Assembly (NCBI GenBank): GCA_024281135.1
Contig: JAMXLG010000263.1
Location: 1-11,530 of the forward strand
Direction: 5' to 3'
From: Vulcanimicrobiia bacterium
GTDB taxonomy: Bacteria > Eremiobacterota > Eremiobacteria > Baltobacterales > Baltobacteraceae
Length of the DNA stretch: 11,530 nucleotides
Position 1 is the first letter of the stretch. Every line of letters starts with the position of its first letter. The notes under the pieces are model-generated. The model made no database searches, was not told where the DNA came from, and saw only the letters and a list, made by a program, of their open reading frames with translations. The position numbers and the translations under genes are program-made. Below, in pieces: positions 1 through 6,253 of this stretch.

Positions 1-232
1 GAAGCAGCGGATACAGGTAGTGGAACTCACGGTTGCCGATTGCTTGCACATCGACACCGGCGTCATCGAGTTCGGCAATCACCGGTTCGTTACGGTGGTA
101 GACCGTCTGACTTCCGCGCAGCGAATCGCCGCAGTCGAAATATAAACCCGGCTTTTCATCACGCAACGCACGCAAACGCGGAACAAAACCACGATGATCG
201 TGAAGATCCGACGTGTGATAAAAGCGGATCAT
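1..232 (-). CDS. Calcineurin-like metallophosphoesterase, 5' end only (truncated by window edge)
   Basis: Seventy-seven codons are visible, starting at the ATG at 230-232; the rest lies beyond position 1. The protein begins MIRFYHTSDLHDH and shows three metal-site blocks of the calcineurin-like phosphoesterase superfamily: DLHDH near residues 9-13, DCGDSLRGSQ near 33-42 and GNREF near 67-71. The spacing and the GDSLRGSQ block resemble the 5'-nucleotidase/UshA branch. The usual GNHE/GNHD block has Arg in place of His, as in LpxH, where GNRD is typical. A good ribosome site (GAGGG) lies 7 bases upstream of the ATG. The gene follows lpxB in the same direction, across a 112-bp spacer with an inverted repeat, so it may or may not belong to the operon. 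Substrate is unknown: a nucleotidase, a cyclic-nucleotide or sugar-nucleotide phosphatase, or a lipid A pathway pyrophosphatase are all possible. Confidence 0.8.
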   Translation of the reverse strand, partial: MIRFYHTSDLHDHRGFVPRLRALRDEKPGLYFDCGDSLRGSQTVYHRNEPVIAELDDAGVDVQAIGNREFHYLYPLL

Positions 233-239
233 GCAGCCG

Positions 240-244
240 CCCTC
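240..244 (-). promoter_or_regulatory. Ribosome binding site of the metallophosphoesterase gene
   Basis: GAGGG on the minus strand, 7 bases before the ATG at 232. It directly abuts the base of the 244-333 inverted repeat, sharing the base at 244. Folding of that repeat in the transcript could therefore affect access to this site; that effect is inference. Confidence 0.55.
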
Positions 245-333
245 GTGTCATCCTGAGCGAAGCGCAGCGAAGTCGAATGATCGTTACGAGCCCTTGAATC
301 GAGGCGATCCTTCGAGAAGCTCAGGATGACACG
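244..333. repeat. Imperfect palindrome with 15-bp perfect arms between lpxB and the metallophosphoesterase gene
   Basis: The left arm at 244-258 (CGTGTCATCCTGAGC) is the exact reverse complement of 319-333. Inside these arms a second pairing block (TCGAATGATCG at 273-283 against the reverse complement of 305-315) matches at 10 of 11 positions. The left half carries an extra GAAGCGCAGCGAAG at 259-272 that would bulge. The 233-344 interval holds no gene. The words TCATCCTGAGC and GCGAAGCGCAGCGAAGTCGAA are ones I recall from dispersed intergenic palindromes in many bacterial genomes; this is memory, not a search. No T-run follows the stem on the minus strand, so a classical intrinsic terminator is not supported. 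A REP/MITE-like element or a transcript-end stem-loop is the better description. Confidence 0.7.
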
Positions 334-344
334 GACTCGGGGGA

Positions 345-1466
345 TCATACGCGCAACCCGGCTTTTGCCAGTGCCACGGCGAAACGTGCGCAGTCGTCGA
401 GGGCCGTCGGCGAACCGAGGGCTGCTCGCACATCGGAAATGTATTTGTATTGCACCGATGGATCGTCGAGCAGCTTGTCCATCGTTTCCGCTAGGCGGTC
501 CGGCGTCGCATCGTCTTGCAGCAACTCCGGTACGAGTTCACGCCCGAGCACCAGATTCGGCAGCGTAATGTATTTGCCTGAGTACACTTTGCGCGCGTGA
601 CGCACGAGATACGGCGCAATAACGTACAACGCAACCGCGGGCACGCCGAGCAGCGTCACTTCCAGCACGGCCGTGCCCGATGCTACGAATGCAGCATCCG
701 CATCGTTCACCGCGGCCGCGACGCCACGCACGATGCGCACATTGTCGAGTTTCGCGGATTTCACGGCACGTGCGATCTGCTTTTCCGACGCATCGTTTGC
801 CGCCCCGAAGATCGCCTGTAAATGCGGACGATTCTCACGCAACTTCTTCAGGGCGCCGATCAACGCGGGGACGTGATGCTTCAACTCCGTACCGCGGCTG
901 CCGGGAAGCAGCGCAATCGTTCCGCCGTCTTTCGGCGGTGCAGGGCGTGCTTCGCGGGTACGGTATTGGCCCGCGAGCGGATGGCCGAAGAACATGATCG
1001 GTAGCCGGTGGCTTTTATAGAATTCGTATTGATGCTGGAAAGCGGTGACGGGAACCGTCCACGACGAAATCGCACGCGCGACTTTCTCTTTGTCGAGCCA
1101 CGTCGCCGGCGGAAACAGATCCATGATCGGACCTTGATAGTCGTACTTCGTCCGCAGTTCTTTTGCCAAGCGCGTATTGAACGCGCCGAAGTCGACGAGG
1201 ATCACCAGCTCCGGCTTCTCGTCCGCGATGTAGCGCGCCGTCTGCCACATCGTGTTGAGAAGCTTCGGAATGCGCGGAATTGCCGCGATCGGACCCATGC
1301 TCGCCCAACCCACGTGATTGCGCCACAGTTTGAATCCGCGTTCGCGCATGCGCTCGGCACCGATGCCTTCGAATTGCGCGTCGGAATCAACCTTCGCAAT
1401 CGCATCGGCTAAGAGGACCGCGCTCAGTTCGCCTGAGGCTTCACCACTCGAGAAAAAGTACCGCAC
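345..1466 (-). CDS. lpxB: Lipid-A-disaccharide synthase LpxB (glycosyltransferase family 19)
   Basis: LpxB condenses UDP-2,3-diacylglucosamine with 2,3-diacylglucosamine 1-phosphate (lipid X) to give the tetraacyl disaccharide 1-phosphate at the cytoplasmic face of the inner membrane. The protein is 373 residues, close to the family's usual length. Visible motifs are SSGEASGE at 6-13 (usually GEASGD), VDFGAFN at 91-97 with Asp92 matching E. coli Asp98, GHPL at 161-164, LLPGSRG at 186-192 with Arg191 matching E. coli Arg201, ASGTAVLE at 262-269 and LPNLVLGRELVPELLQ at 302-317. The start is GTG, 4 bp after the lpxA stop, chosen because residue 1 then fits the family's short N-terminus; no strong ribosome site is seen, so coupling to lpxA is likely. 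Differences from the proteobacterial form are DAPDFN replaced by DFGAFN and the SPSVWAW region replaced by FPPATWL. Function is well supported. Confidence 0.96.
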   Translation of the reverse strand: MRYFFSSGEASGELSAVLLADAIAKVDSDAQFEGIGAERMRERGFKLWRNHVGWASMGPIAAIPRIPKLLNTMWQTARYIADEKPELVILVDFGAFNTRLAKELRTKYDYQGPIMDLFPPATWLDKEKVARAISSWTVPVTAFQHQYEFYKSHRLPIMFFGHPLAGQYRTREARPAPPKDGGTIALLPGSRGTELKHHVPALIGALKKLRENRPHLQAIFGAANDASEKQIARAVKSAKLDNVRIVRGVAAAVNDADAAFVASGTAVLEVTLLGVPAVALYVIAPYLVRHARKVYSGKYITLPNLVLGRELVPELLQDDATPDRLAETMDKLLDDPSVQYKYISDVRAALGSPTALDDCARFAVALAKAGLRV

Positions 1467-1470
1467 CGCA

Positions 1471-2238
1471 CTACTTCAGGATGCCGCGTTGAGAGGCAGC
1501 TTCGAGGAAGGCAACGATTTCGCGGCCGGGATCGCTCGAGGCTTCGGCTTTCATCGCTTCCACGGCTTGCGAGACGTTCATCTTCGGGTTGTAGAGAATC
1601 TTGTAGAACTTCTTGATCTCGTTGCGTTCTTCGATGCTGAACCCCGCCCGGCGCAAACCGACGGAATTCAATCCGTACGGCTCCGCGGGATTGCCTTCGA
1701 CGAGGAAGAACGGCGGCACGTCTTTGCTGATCTTGCTCGCACCGCCGATCATCGCGTAACGGCCGATGCGCGTGAATTGATGTACACCCGCTTGTCCGCC
1801 GATCGTTGCATAATCGCCCACTTCGACGTGTCCTGCGAGTTGCGCGAGATTCGACATCGTGACGTAGTCCCCGAGAATGCAGTTGTGCGCAATGTGCGTG
1901 TACGCAAGCAGCAGACAATTGTCGCCGACCGCGGTGACTTCATCTTCGCCCGTCGCGCGCTGAATCGAAACGTATTCGCGCACGATCGTGTTGTTCCCGA
2001 TCCTCGTGAAGGCGCGCTCGCCGTGGTACTTGCGGTCCTGCGATGCCGCACCGATGGTCGCGAATGGATAGATCTCGCAGCCTTCGCCGATGTCGGTCCA
2101 ACCATTGACGACGACATGCGCCTGCAGCACGGTACCGGCCAAAATCGAAACGTTTTCGCCGACGACGCAATACGGCCCGATGTCGACACCGCGCGCGATA
2201 TTCGCGTTAGGATGAACGATAGCGGTAGGGTGAATCAT
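1471..2238 (-). CDS. lpxA: UDP-N-acetylglucosamine O-acyltransferase LpxA
   Basis: LpxA transfers an (R)-3-hydroxyacyl chain from acyl carrier protein to the 3-OH of UDP-GlcNAc, the first step of lipid A synthesis, in the cytoplasm. The 255 residues give an N-terminal left-handed beta-helix made of hexapeptide repeats (residues 1 to about 185; for example IGPYCV, IGEGCE, LGDYVT, VGDYAT, IGRYAM), then a helical C-terminal part beginning near GLRRAGFS at 194-201. The catalytic His is His118 in THIAHNC (E. coli His125). DVPPFFLVEGNPAEPYGLN at 173-191 is the acyl-chain and substrate region. The ATG directly follows the fabZ stop (TAA then ATG with no gap) and lacks a clear ribosome site, so translation probably depends on coupling. 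The gene is followed 4 bp later by lpxB; no lpxI lies between them, unlike in several related clusters. Confidence 0.97.
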   Translation of the reverse strand: MIHPTAIVHPNANIARGVDIGPYCVVGENVSILAGTVLQAHVVVNGWTDIGEGCEIYPFATIGAASQDRKYHGERAFTRIGNNTIVREYVSIQRATGEDEVTAVGDNCLLLAYTHIAHNCILGDYVTMSNLAQLAGHVEVGDYATIGGQAGVHQFTRIGRYAMIGGASKISKDVPPFFLVEGNPAEPYGLNSVGLRRAGFSIEERNEIKKFYKILYNPKMNVSQAVEAMKAEASSDPGREIVAFLEAASQRGILK

Positions 2239-2712
2239 TTAGATGTGAAGCACCGCCGCGTCGAGGCTAAAGCTACGCGGATCGGATGCAATGGAAAACA
2301 TCAATTCAGCCGAACAGGCGAGCTGCTCTTCGACTTTCGCTTCGGCTTCGACCCATCCGATGTTTCGCTTGTGCTTGATCAAACGGACTTCCATCGTCAA
2401 ACGGTCGCCCGGCACAACCGGCCGCCGGAATTTCGCATTATTGATACCGGCGAGATACGGAACCTTGCGCGAGAATTCGCCGGGTTCAAGGACGACACAG
2501 CCGCCGAGCTGCGCCATCGCTTCGATCATGTACACGCCCGGAAAAAGCGGGTTGCCGGGAAAATGTCCCGTGAAGACCGGTTCGTTGTACGTGATGTTCT
2601 TGAAGCCTCGCGCGCGAACGCCGGGCTCGAGCTCGAGAATGCGATCCACGAGCAAGAGCGGATAGCGGTGCGGCAAGATTTCCATGATTTGCCGGATATC
2701 GATGTCAGGCAC
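2239..2712 (-). CDS. fabZ: 3-hydroxyacyl-[acyl-carrier-protein] dehydratase FabZ
   Basis: FabZ dehydrates (3R)-hydroxyacyl-ACP to trans-2-enoyl-ACP in fatty acid elongation. It competes with LpxA and LpxD for the hydroxyacyl-ACP substrate, which explains its place among lpx genes. The 157-residue single hotdog domain shows LPHRYPLLLVDR at 13-24, TGHFPGNPLFPGVYMIEAMA at 48-67 with catalytic His50 and Glu64, and the substrate-tunnel segment NNAKFRRPVVPGD at 91-103. The start is GTG at 2710-2712, inside the lpxC coding end (8-bp overlap). It is chosen over the internal ATG of residue 10 because GAGG lies 4 bases upstream and because the internal start would leave only three residues before LPHRYP. 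The length is slightly above the E. coli protein. Confidence 0.96.
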   Translation of the reverse strand: MPDIDIRQIMEILPHRYPLLLVDRILELEPGVRARGFKNITYNEPVFTGHFPGNPLFPGVYMIEAMAQLGGCVVLEPGEFSRKVPYLAGINNAKFRRPVVPGDRLTMEVRLIKHKRNIGWVEAEAKVEEQLACSAELMFSIASDPRSFSLDAAVLHI

Positions 2713-3511
2713 GTTTCCTCAATTCACGCGTCAAGCGCGTATGCAGTGCGTGACCGCTTTTGATCGCGATCACTTCGCATTGTGGATAGGCGCCGAGCAG
2801 CGCCAGGTCGCCGATCAGGTCGAGAACCTTGTGGCGGACGACCTCATTGGGCCATTGCAACGATTGCATCGGCCCTTCCTCGTCATACACGAGGGCGTTG
2901 TCCAAACTTCCGCCGCGCGCAAGCCCTTGCGCCCGCATCGCCTCCACGTCGCGCAAAAAACCAAACGTGCGGGCGGGTGCGATCTCCGTACGGTACCGTT
3001 CCGGCGTGATGACCGCGTCGTAATAGTGCGTGCCGATCGGCGCGTCATAGTCGCCGACAAAACGCACACGAAACTCATCAGCCGGCAACACGATCACGGC
3101 CTTCTCGCCTTCGCGAAGCTCGTACGATTGCTGCGGCGCGAAGACGGGACGCGGCTCCGAAGATTCAACCAGACCGGTCCGTGCGATCGCGTCGGCATAG
3201 ATCTTCGCGCTTCCGTCGAGAATCGGAATCTCTTCGCCGTCGAGCTCGATCTCCGCATCGCTCACACCCATCGCGGTAAGCGCGGAAAGGATGTGTTCGA
3301 TCGTCGAGATGCTCGTCGACTCGTGCGAGATGACCGTTGCTAACGGCGATTCGCTCGCAAAGTCCGCAGTCGCGGGAATGCGCGCATTCGAACAGATGAA
3401 AACGAAACCGGTTCCCGGGGCAGCAGGCCGCACATCCATCGCCGCGGTCGTACCCGTGTGAAGCCCGACGCCCTCGAAGTGCAAGGGCTCGCGCAGCGTA
3501 GCTGCCATCAT
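2705..3511 (-). CDS. lpxC: UDP-3-O-acyl-N-acetylglucosamine deacetylase LpxC
   Basis: LpxC is the zinc hydrolase that removes the acetyl group from UDP-3-O-acyl-GlcNAc, the committed step of lipid A synthesis. The 268-residue protein is shorter than E. coli LpxC (305) but keeps both halves of the fold. It shows GVGLHTG at 14-20, STIEH at 69-73 with zinc ligand His73, EIPILDGSA at 94-102, HKVLDLIGDLALLG at 227-240 with ligands His227 and Asp231, and SGHALHTRL at 252-260 with catalytic His254. The first of two tandem ATG codons is 6 bp after the lpxD stop; the second (3506-3508) is equally possible. The 3' end overlaps fabZ by 8 bp. The C-terminus stops soon after the catalytic His (LTRELRKRA), so the C-terminal tail recognised by FtsH in E. 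coli is absent or very short. Regulation by proteolysis may therefore differ (inference). Confidence 0.96.
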   Translation of the reverse strand: MMAATLREPLHFEGVGLHTGTTAAMDVRPAAPGTGFVFICSNARIPATADFASESPLATVISHESTSISTIEHILSALTAMGVSDAEIELDGEEIPILDGSAKIYADAIARTGLVESSEPRPVFAPQQSYELREGEKAVIVLPADEFRVRFVGDYDAPIGTHYYDAVITPERYRTEIAPARTFGFLRDVEAMRAQGLARGGSLDNALVYDEEGPMQSLQWPNEVVRHKVLDLIGDLALLGAYPQCEVIAIKSGHALHTRLTRELRKRA

Positions 3512-3517
3512 CTGCAG

Positions 3518-4546
3518 CTATTCTTCGCTCTCTAGCTCTTGCTCCAGTTTTTTGACGCGAGCAACGAGCTTCGGCAGTCCGCGCACCATGACTTCGGCCT
3601 TCATCCACTCGCGGTGATCGCGAGCGGGGTTGCCGGAAATCATTGCGCCCTCTTCCACATCGCCCCACACGCCCGATTGTCCCGCGACCGTTGAGTGCGA
3701 GCCGATGTGCATGTGTCCGCGCGTGCCGACCTGCCCCGCGATCTTGACGAAATCGCCGGTGCTCGTGGAACCGGCAAAGCCGGTCTGCGCAGCAATCGCG
3801 CAGTGCATGCCGATTCGGGAGTTGTGACCGATCTGCACCAAATTGTCGATCTTCGTGCCGCGTCCGATTTGCGTGCTTCCCGTCTGAGCGCGATCGACGC
3901 AGGTATTCGCGCCGATTTCGACTTCATCGTCGAGCACGACGTTGCCGACTTGCGGAATTCGTTCGAGGCGCCCCTCGAGAAACGCCCAGCCGAAGCCTTC
4001 GCTTCCGATCACGCTGCCGGAGTGCAGCACCACGCGATTGCCGATCACGCACCCTTCGTGCACGATCGCATGCGGATGGAGCCACGTGTCTTCTCCGATG
4101 CGCACGTCAGAGCCGATGTATGCGCCGACGCCGATCGTCGTGCGTGCGCCGATTTCCGCGCCGCTTCCGATGTAGGCGTTTGCACCGAGATACACGTCGT
4201 CACCAATGACGGCGCCGTCTTCGACGATTGCGCTCGGATGACGAAACGGTCCGCGCGGACGCGGACGCTTGAGCGCCGCAAGAAACGTCGCGAGCGCGGC
4301 GCGCGCGTTTTCGACGATCAATACCGGCTTGGGCGGCGTCTCGCCACCGATCGGAACGCTATCGTCGATGAGCACCGCAGCCGCTTTGCTTTTGAATGCA
4401 GCCGCGAGGTATTTTTCGTCGGTTGCAAACGTCAGCGCGTCGTCGGTCGCATCATCGACGGCTGCGACACGCGAAATGGCAACGGAGCCGTCGCCAATGA
4501 CGCGGCCCCCAACCTTCGCCTGCAGATCCGCGAGCGTGCCCAGCAT
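3518..4546 (-). CDS. lpxD: UDP-3-O-(3-hydroxyacyl)glucosamine N-acyltransferase LpxD
   Basis: LpxD adds the second hydroxyacyl chain, from ACP to the 2-amino group of UDP-3-O-acylglucosamine, in the cytoplasm. The 342 residues match the family (E. coli 341). The N-terminal uridine-binding domain (about 1-100) contains DDALTFATDEKYL at 35-47. A left-handed beta-helix of hexapeptide repeats follows from about 101 to 305, with IGSEGFGW at 180-187 and NLVQIGHN at 235-242, whose His241 corresponds to the catalytic His239 of E. coli. The C-terminal tail (about 312-342) is helical and charged (KKLEQELESEE). The ATG is one base after the stop of the preceding OmpH lipoprotein gene and has no clear ribosome site, so coupling is likely. 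The lpxC start is 6 bp beyond its stop. Confidence 0.97.
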   Translation of the reverse strand: MLGTLADLQAKVGGRVIGDGSVAISRVAAVDDATDDALTFATDEKYLAAAFKSKAAAVLIDDSVPIGGETPPKPVLIVENARAALATFLAALKRPRPRGPFRHPSAIVEDGAVIGDDVYLGANAYIGSGAEIGARTTIGVGAYIGSDVRIGEDTWLHPHAIVHEGCVIGNRVVLHSGSVIGSEGFGWAFLEGRLERIPQVGNVVLDDEVEIGANTCVDRAQTGSTQIGRGTKIDNLVQIGHNSRIGMHCAIAAQTGFAGSTSTGDFVKIAGQVGTRGHMHIGSHSTVAGQSGVWGDVEEGAMISGNPARDHREWMKAEVMVRGLPKLVARVKKLEQELESEE

Positions 4547-4547
4547 G

Positions 4548-4952
4548 CTATTGCGCGCTGGGGGACGAGCTCGCTTCCGTGATGTTCATCACTTTTTCGA
4601 CATCAGGCGTGATGTCGACGCCGCCGTAGCCGACGCCCTGTTTGGTCACGACCAACTTCAGGCCCTTATCGGAGGCGACTTTGTTCGCGGCGTCGCGAAT
4701 CTGTTTCGTCAGATCTTCCGTGATGCCGGCGTACTTCTTCTGCAGCGCGAGCGCTTCGCGTTGCTTTTGAGCGTTGGATACGCGGCTCTGGACGATCTTC
4801 TGCTCGTCGATCATCAGTTGTTGCTGATTTAGCTGATAGGTTTTCCAATTTGCCACGATACGGCCGATATCGATGAGGCCGACCGGGGAGTTATTGGCGC
4901 AGCCGGCGAGCAGCGCGGCGGCAGTAGCGATAATAATTAGTTGTTTCTTCAC
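4548..4952 (-). CDS. Short OmpH/Skp-family lipoprotein (third of three tandem paralogues)
   Basis: A 134-residue protein with a lipoprotein signal peptide: MKKQ, a hydrophobic stretch, then the lipobox LLAGC with Cys18 as the expected lipidated residue. The residue after Cys is Ala, not the Asp that retains enterobacterial lipoproteins in the inner membrane. After it comes one OmpH/Skp-like module: a first strand VGLIDIGRIV at 24-33, a helical charged and Gln-rich arm at about 36-95, and the returning strand plus motif LKLVVTKQGVGYGGVDITPD at 98-117. The family's trimeric periplasmic chaperones hold unfolded outer-membrane proteins for BamA, and this gene lies downstream of bamA. The GTG start overlaps the previous stop by 4 bp (GTGA), giving tight coupling. 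The lipid anchor is unusual for a family best known as soluble. Chaperone function is inferred from family and context; a structural role at the envelope is an alternative. Confidence 0.82.
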   Translation of the reverse strand: MKKQLIIIATAAALLAGCANNSPVGLIDIGRIVANWKTYQLNQQQLMIDEQKIVQSRVSNAQKQREALALQKKYAGITEDLTKQIRDAANKVASDKGLKLVVTKQGVGYGGVDITPDVEKVMNITEASSSPSAQ

Positions 4953-6253
4953 TCGTGTAGACTTTCGACGTCGCGGATGAGATCGTTGGTGAGGTCATAG
5001 CCGCCGTTTGCGGCTTGAACATTGTCAAAGACGACCGTGAACCCGTCATCCTTCGCGATTCTAGTGGCTTCGCGTTGGACCTGGGCCTGAATTTGCGCCA
5101 ATAGGTCGTCATGGCGCTTTTGCAGATCGTTGAGCTGTTTCGCGGCAGCGCCCGTCGCACCCACGTCTTCACCGTGAAGCGCAGCGAACTGCTTGTCGAG
5201 ATCGCTCTTCGTCGCGTTGTACTCGGCAACCGTCGCTTGCGCGTCGGCCTGGAACTTCGAACCGAACTGTTGATGAATCTTCAGCAATTGCTGCTGCACG
5301 TCCGGCGGAATGCTCTGCTGCGGAATCGGTGCGGCACCGAGTCCGCGCATTTGCGCGCCGACCTGCTGCTGGCGAGCGGAAAGCTTCGCTTGCGTCTGCG
5401 AACGAATGCTTGCGGCCTGTTTTTGAATCGACGCGGTCGTCTCGGAACGCAGCTGCTTCTGATACGCAGCAAGGTCTTGCTGATGCTGCGCGCGCAGCAC
5501 CGCAACCTGATCCGCCTCTTTCCTATCGAGCGCGGCGAGTTGTTCGGCGACTTGCTTGCGCTGCGTCGCATCCATCGCGATGTTGTTGGCTTTCATTCTG
5601 AGCGCAAGGCGCTGCGTCGCATCTTGCTGAGAGAGGCGCAGCGATAGATCCGTCTCCTGCTGTTGATACTGCTCTGCGCGCGCGCGGAATTTTTGATCCG
5701 CTTGTTTGCTGAGCTGCTGCGCGACCGAAGTCATCGCGGCGTTGTCTTGTGCAACAACGCTCTGTTGATACTGCTGGTAGTCTTGCTGCGCCGCTCGCGC
5801 CGCTTGCGCGGCCTGTTGCTGCGACGTCGCGTTCATCTGCTCTCCGATGCCCGCTGCGCGCGGATCGATATTCGCCGCCCTCAACGCCGCAATATCTGCT
5901 TGACGTTCTTGCTGCTGATACTGCTGCTGCTTCTGCTGGAGAATCGCGTTCGCGCGGCTCTGCGCATCTTTGAGCTGTTGGTTCAGGACTTGCGTCTGTT
6001 GCGCGATTTCCGCAGATGAAAGCGGCGCGTGCGGCATCGTCGCTTGTAGATTGATTGCCGCGACGGCGTTCTCGAGTTGTTGCACTTGCGGGTAGAGAGG
6101 GTGATGCTTGATCACTTCGTCAACGCGTACGTACGCCACGCCGCGCACCTTTTCGGAGTGCACGTCAACGCGCGAACAGCCACCAAGCATGGCGGCTGCC
6201 GCGAGGACCAGCGCAACACCGTTGCGCCTATTTATTGAGCGAATTCTGGACAT
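4949..6253 (-). CDS. Long Gln-rich OmpH/Skp-like lipoprotein with extended coiled-coil arm (second of three paralogues)
   Basis: A 434-residue protein with a basic N-terminus (MSRIRSINRR), a hydrophobic segment and the lipobox LGGC with Cys26, so probably a membrane-anchored lipoprotein. The mature start AYVRVDEVIKHHPLY at 40-54 resembles the first strand and following helix of OmpH/Skp. The C-terminus has the matching return strand FTVVFDNVQAANGGYDLTND at 405-424, a variant of the YGGxDIT motif of its neighbours. Between them lie about 350 residues, mostly predicted helix, strongly enriched in Gln (about 76 in the whole protein by hand count, some 17 percent) and Ala. A proline/glycine break occurs near 302-318 (RGLGAAPIPQQSIPPDV). 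Skp arms are much shorter, so this would be an unusually long tentacle. The start overlaps the preceding gene by 26 bp. A periplasmic chaperone or spacer role is inferred; no catalytic motif is seen. Confidence 0.72.
   Translation of the reverse strand: MSRIRSINRRNGVALVLAAAAMLGGCSRVDVHSEKVRGVAYVRVDEVIKHHPLYPQVQQLENAVAAINLQATMPHAPLSSAEIAQQTQVLNQQLKDAQSRANAILQQKQQQYQQQERQADIAALRAANIDPRAAGIGEQMNATSQQQAAQAARAAQQDYQQYQQSVVAQDNAAMTSVAQQLSKQADQKFRARAEQYQQQETDLSLRLSQQDATQRLALRMKANNIAMDATQRKQVAEQLAALDRKEADQVAVLRAQHQQDLAAYQKQLRSETTASIQKQAASIRSQTQAKLSARQQQVGAQMRGLGAAPIPQQSIPPDVQQQLLKIHQQFGSKFQADAQATVAEYNATKSDLDKQFAALHGEDVGATGAAAKQLNDLQKRHDDLLAQIQAQVQREATRIAKDDGFTVVFDNVQAANGGYDLTNDLIRDVESLHE
5905..5940. 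repeat. CAG/CTG-rich simple-sequence stretch encoding Gln
   Basis: Short runs of CTG on the plus strand (CAG on the coding strand) with interruptions encode part of the Gln-rich arm (residues about 105-116, LQQKQQQYQQQE) of the long OmpH-like lipoprotein. CAG and CAA are mixed, so it is not a pure triplet repeat, but it could still vary in length by slippage. Confidence 0.45.

Noticed and set aside
40..297. Small plus-strand open frames over the metallophosphoesterase start and the palindrome
   Set aside because: The minus-strand frame has three phosphoesterase motif blocks and a good ribosome site; the plus-strand translation is Arg/His-rich with no signal.
244..333. Intrinsic (Rho-independent) terminator of the lpx operon
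   Set aside because: The stem is long and AT/GC-mixed with a 60-base interior and no T-run follows on the minus strand, so it is reported only as a palindromic repeat.
1318..2763. A 481-codon open frame on the plus strand across lpxB, lpxA and fabZ
   Set aside because: It spans three conserved minus-strand genes, has no recognisable motif and is low in hydrophobic segments, as expected of a shadow frame.
5905..5940. CRISPR-like or tandem repeat array in the Gln-rich region
   Set aside because: The repetition is only triplet-level Gln coding within a continuous reading frame, with no regular unit and spacer.
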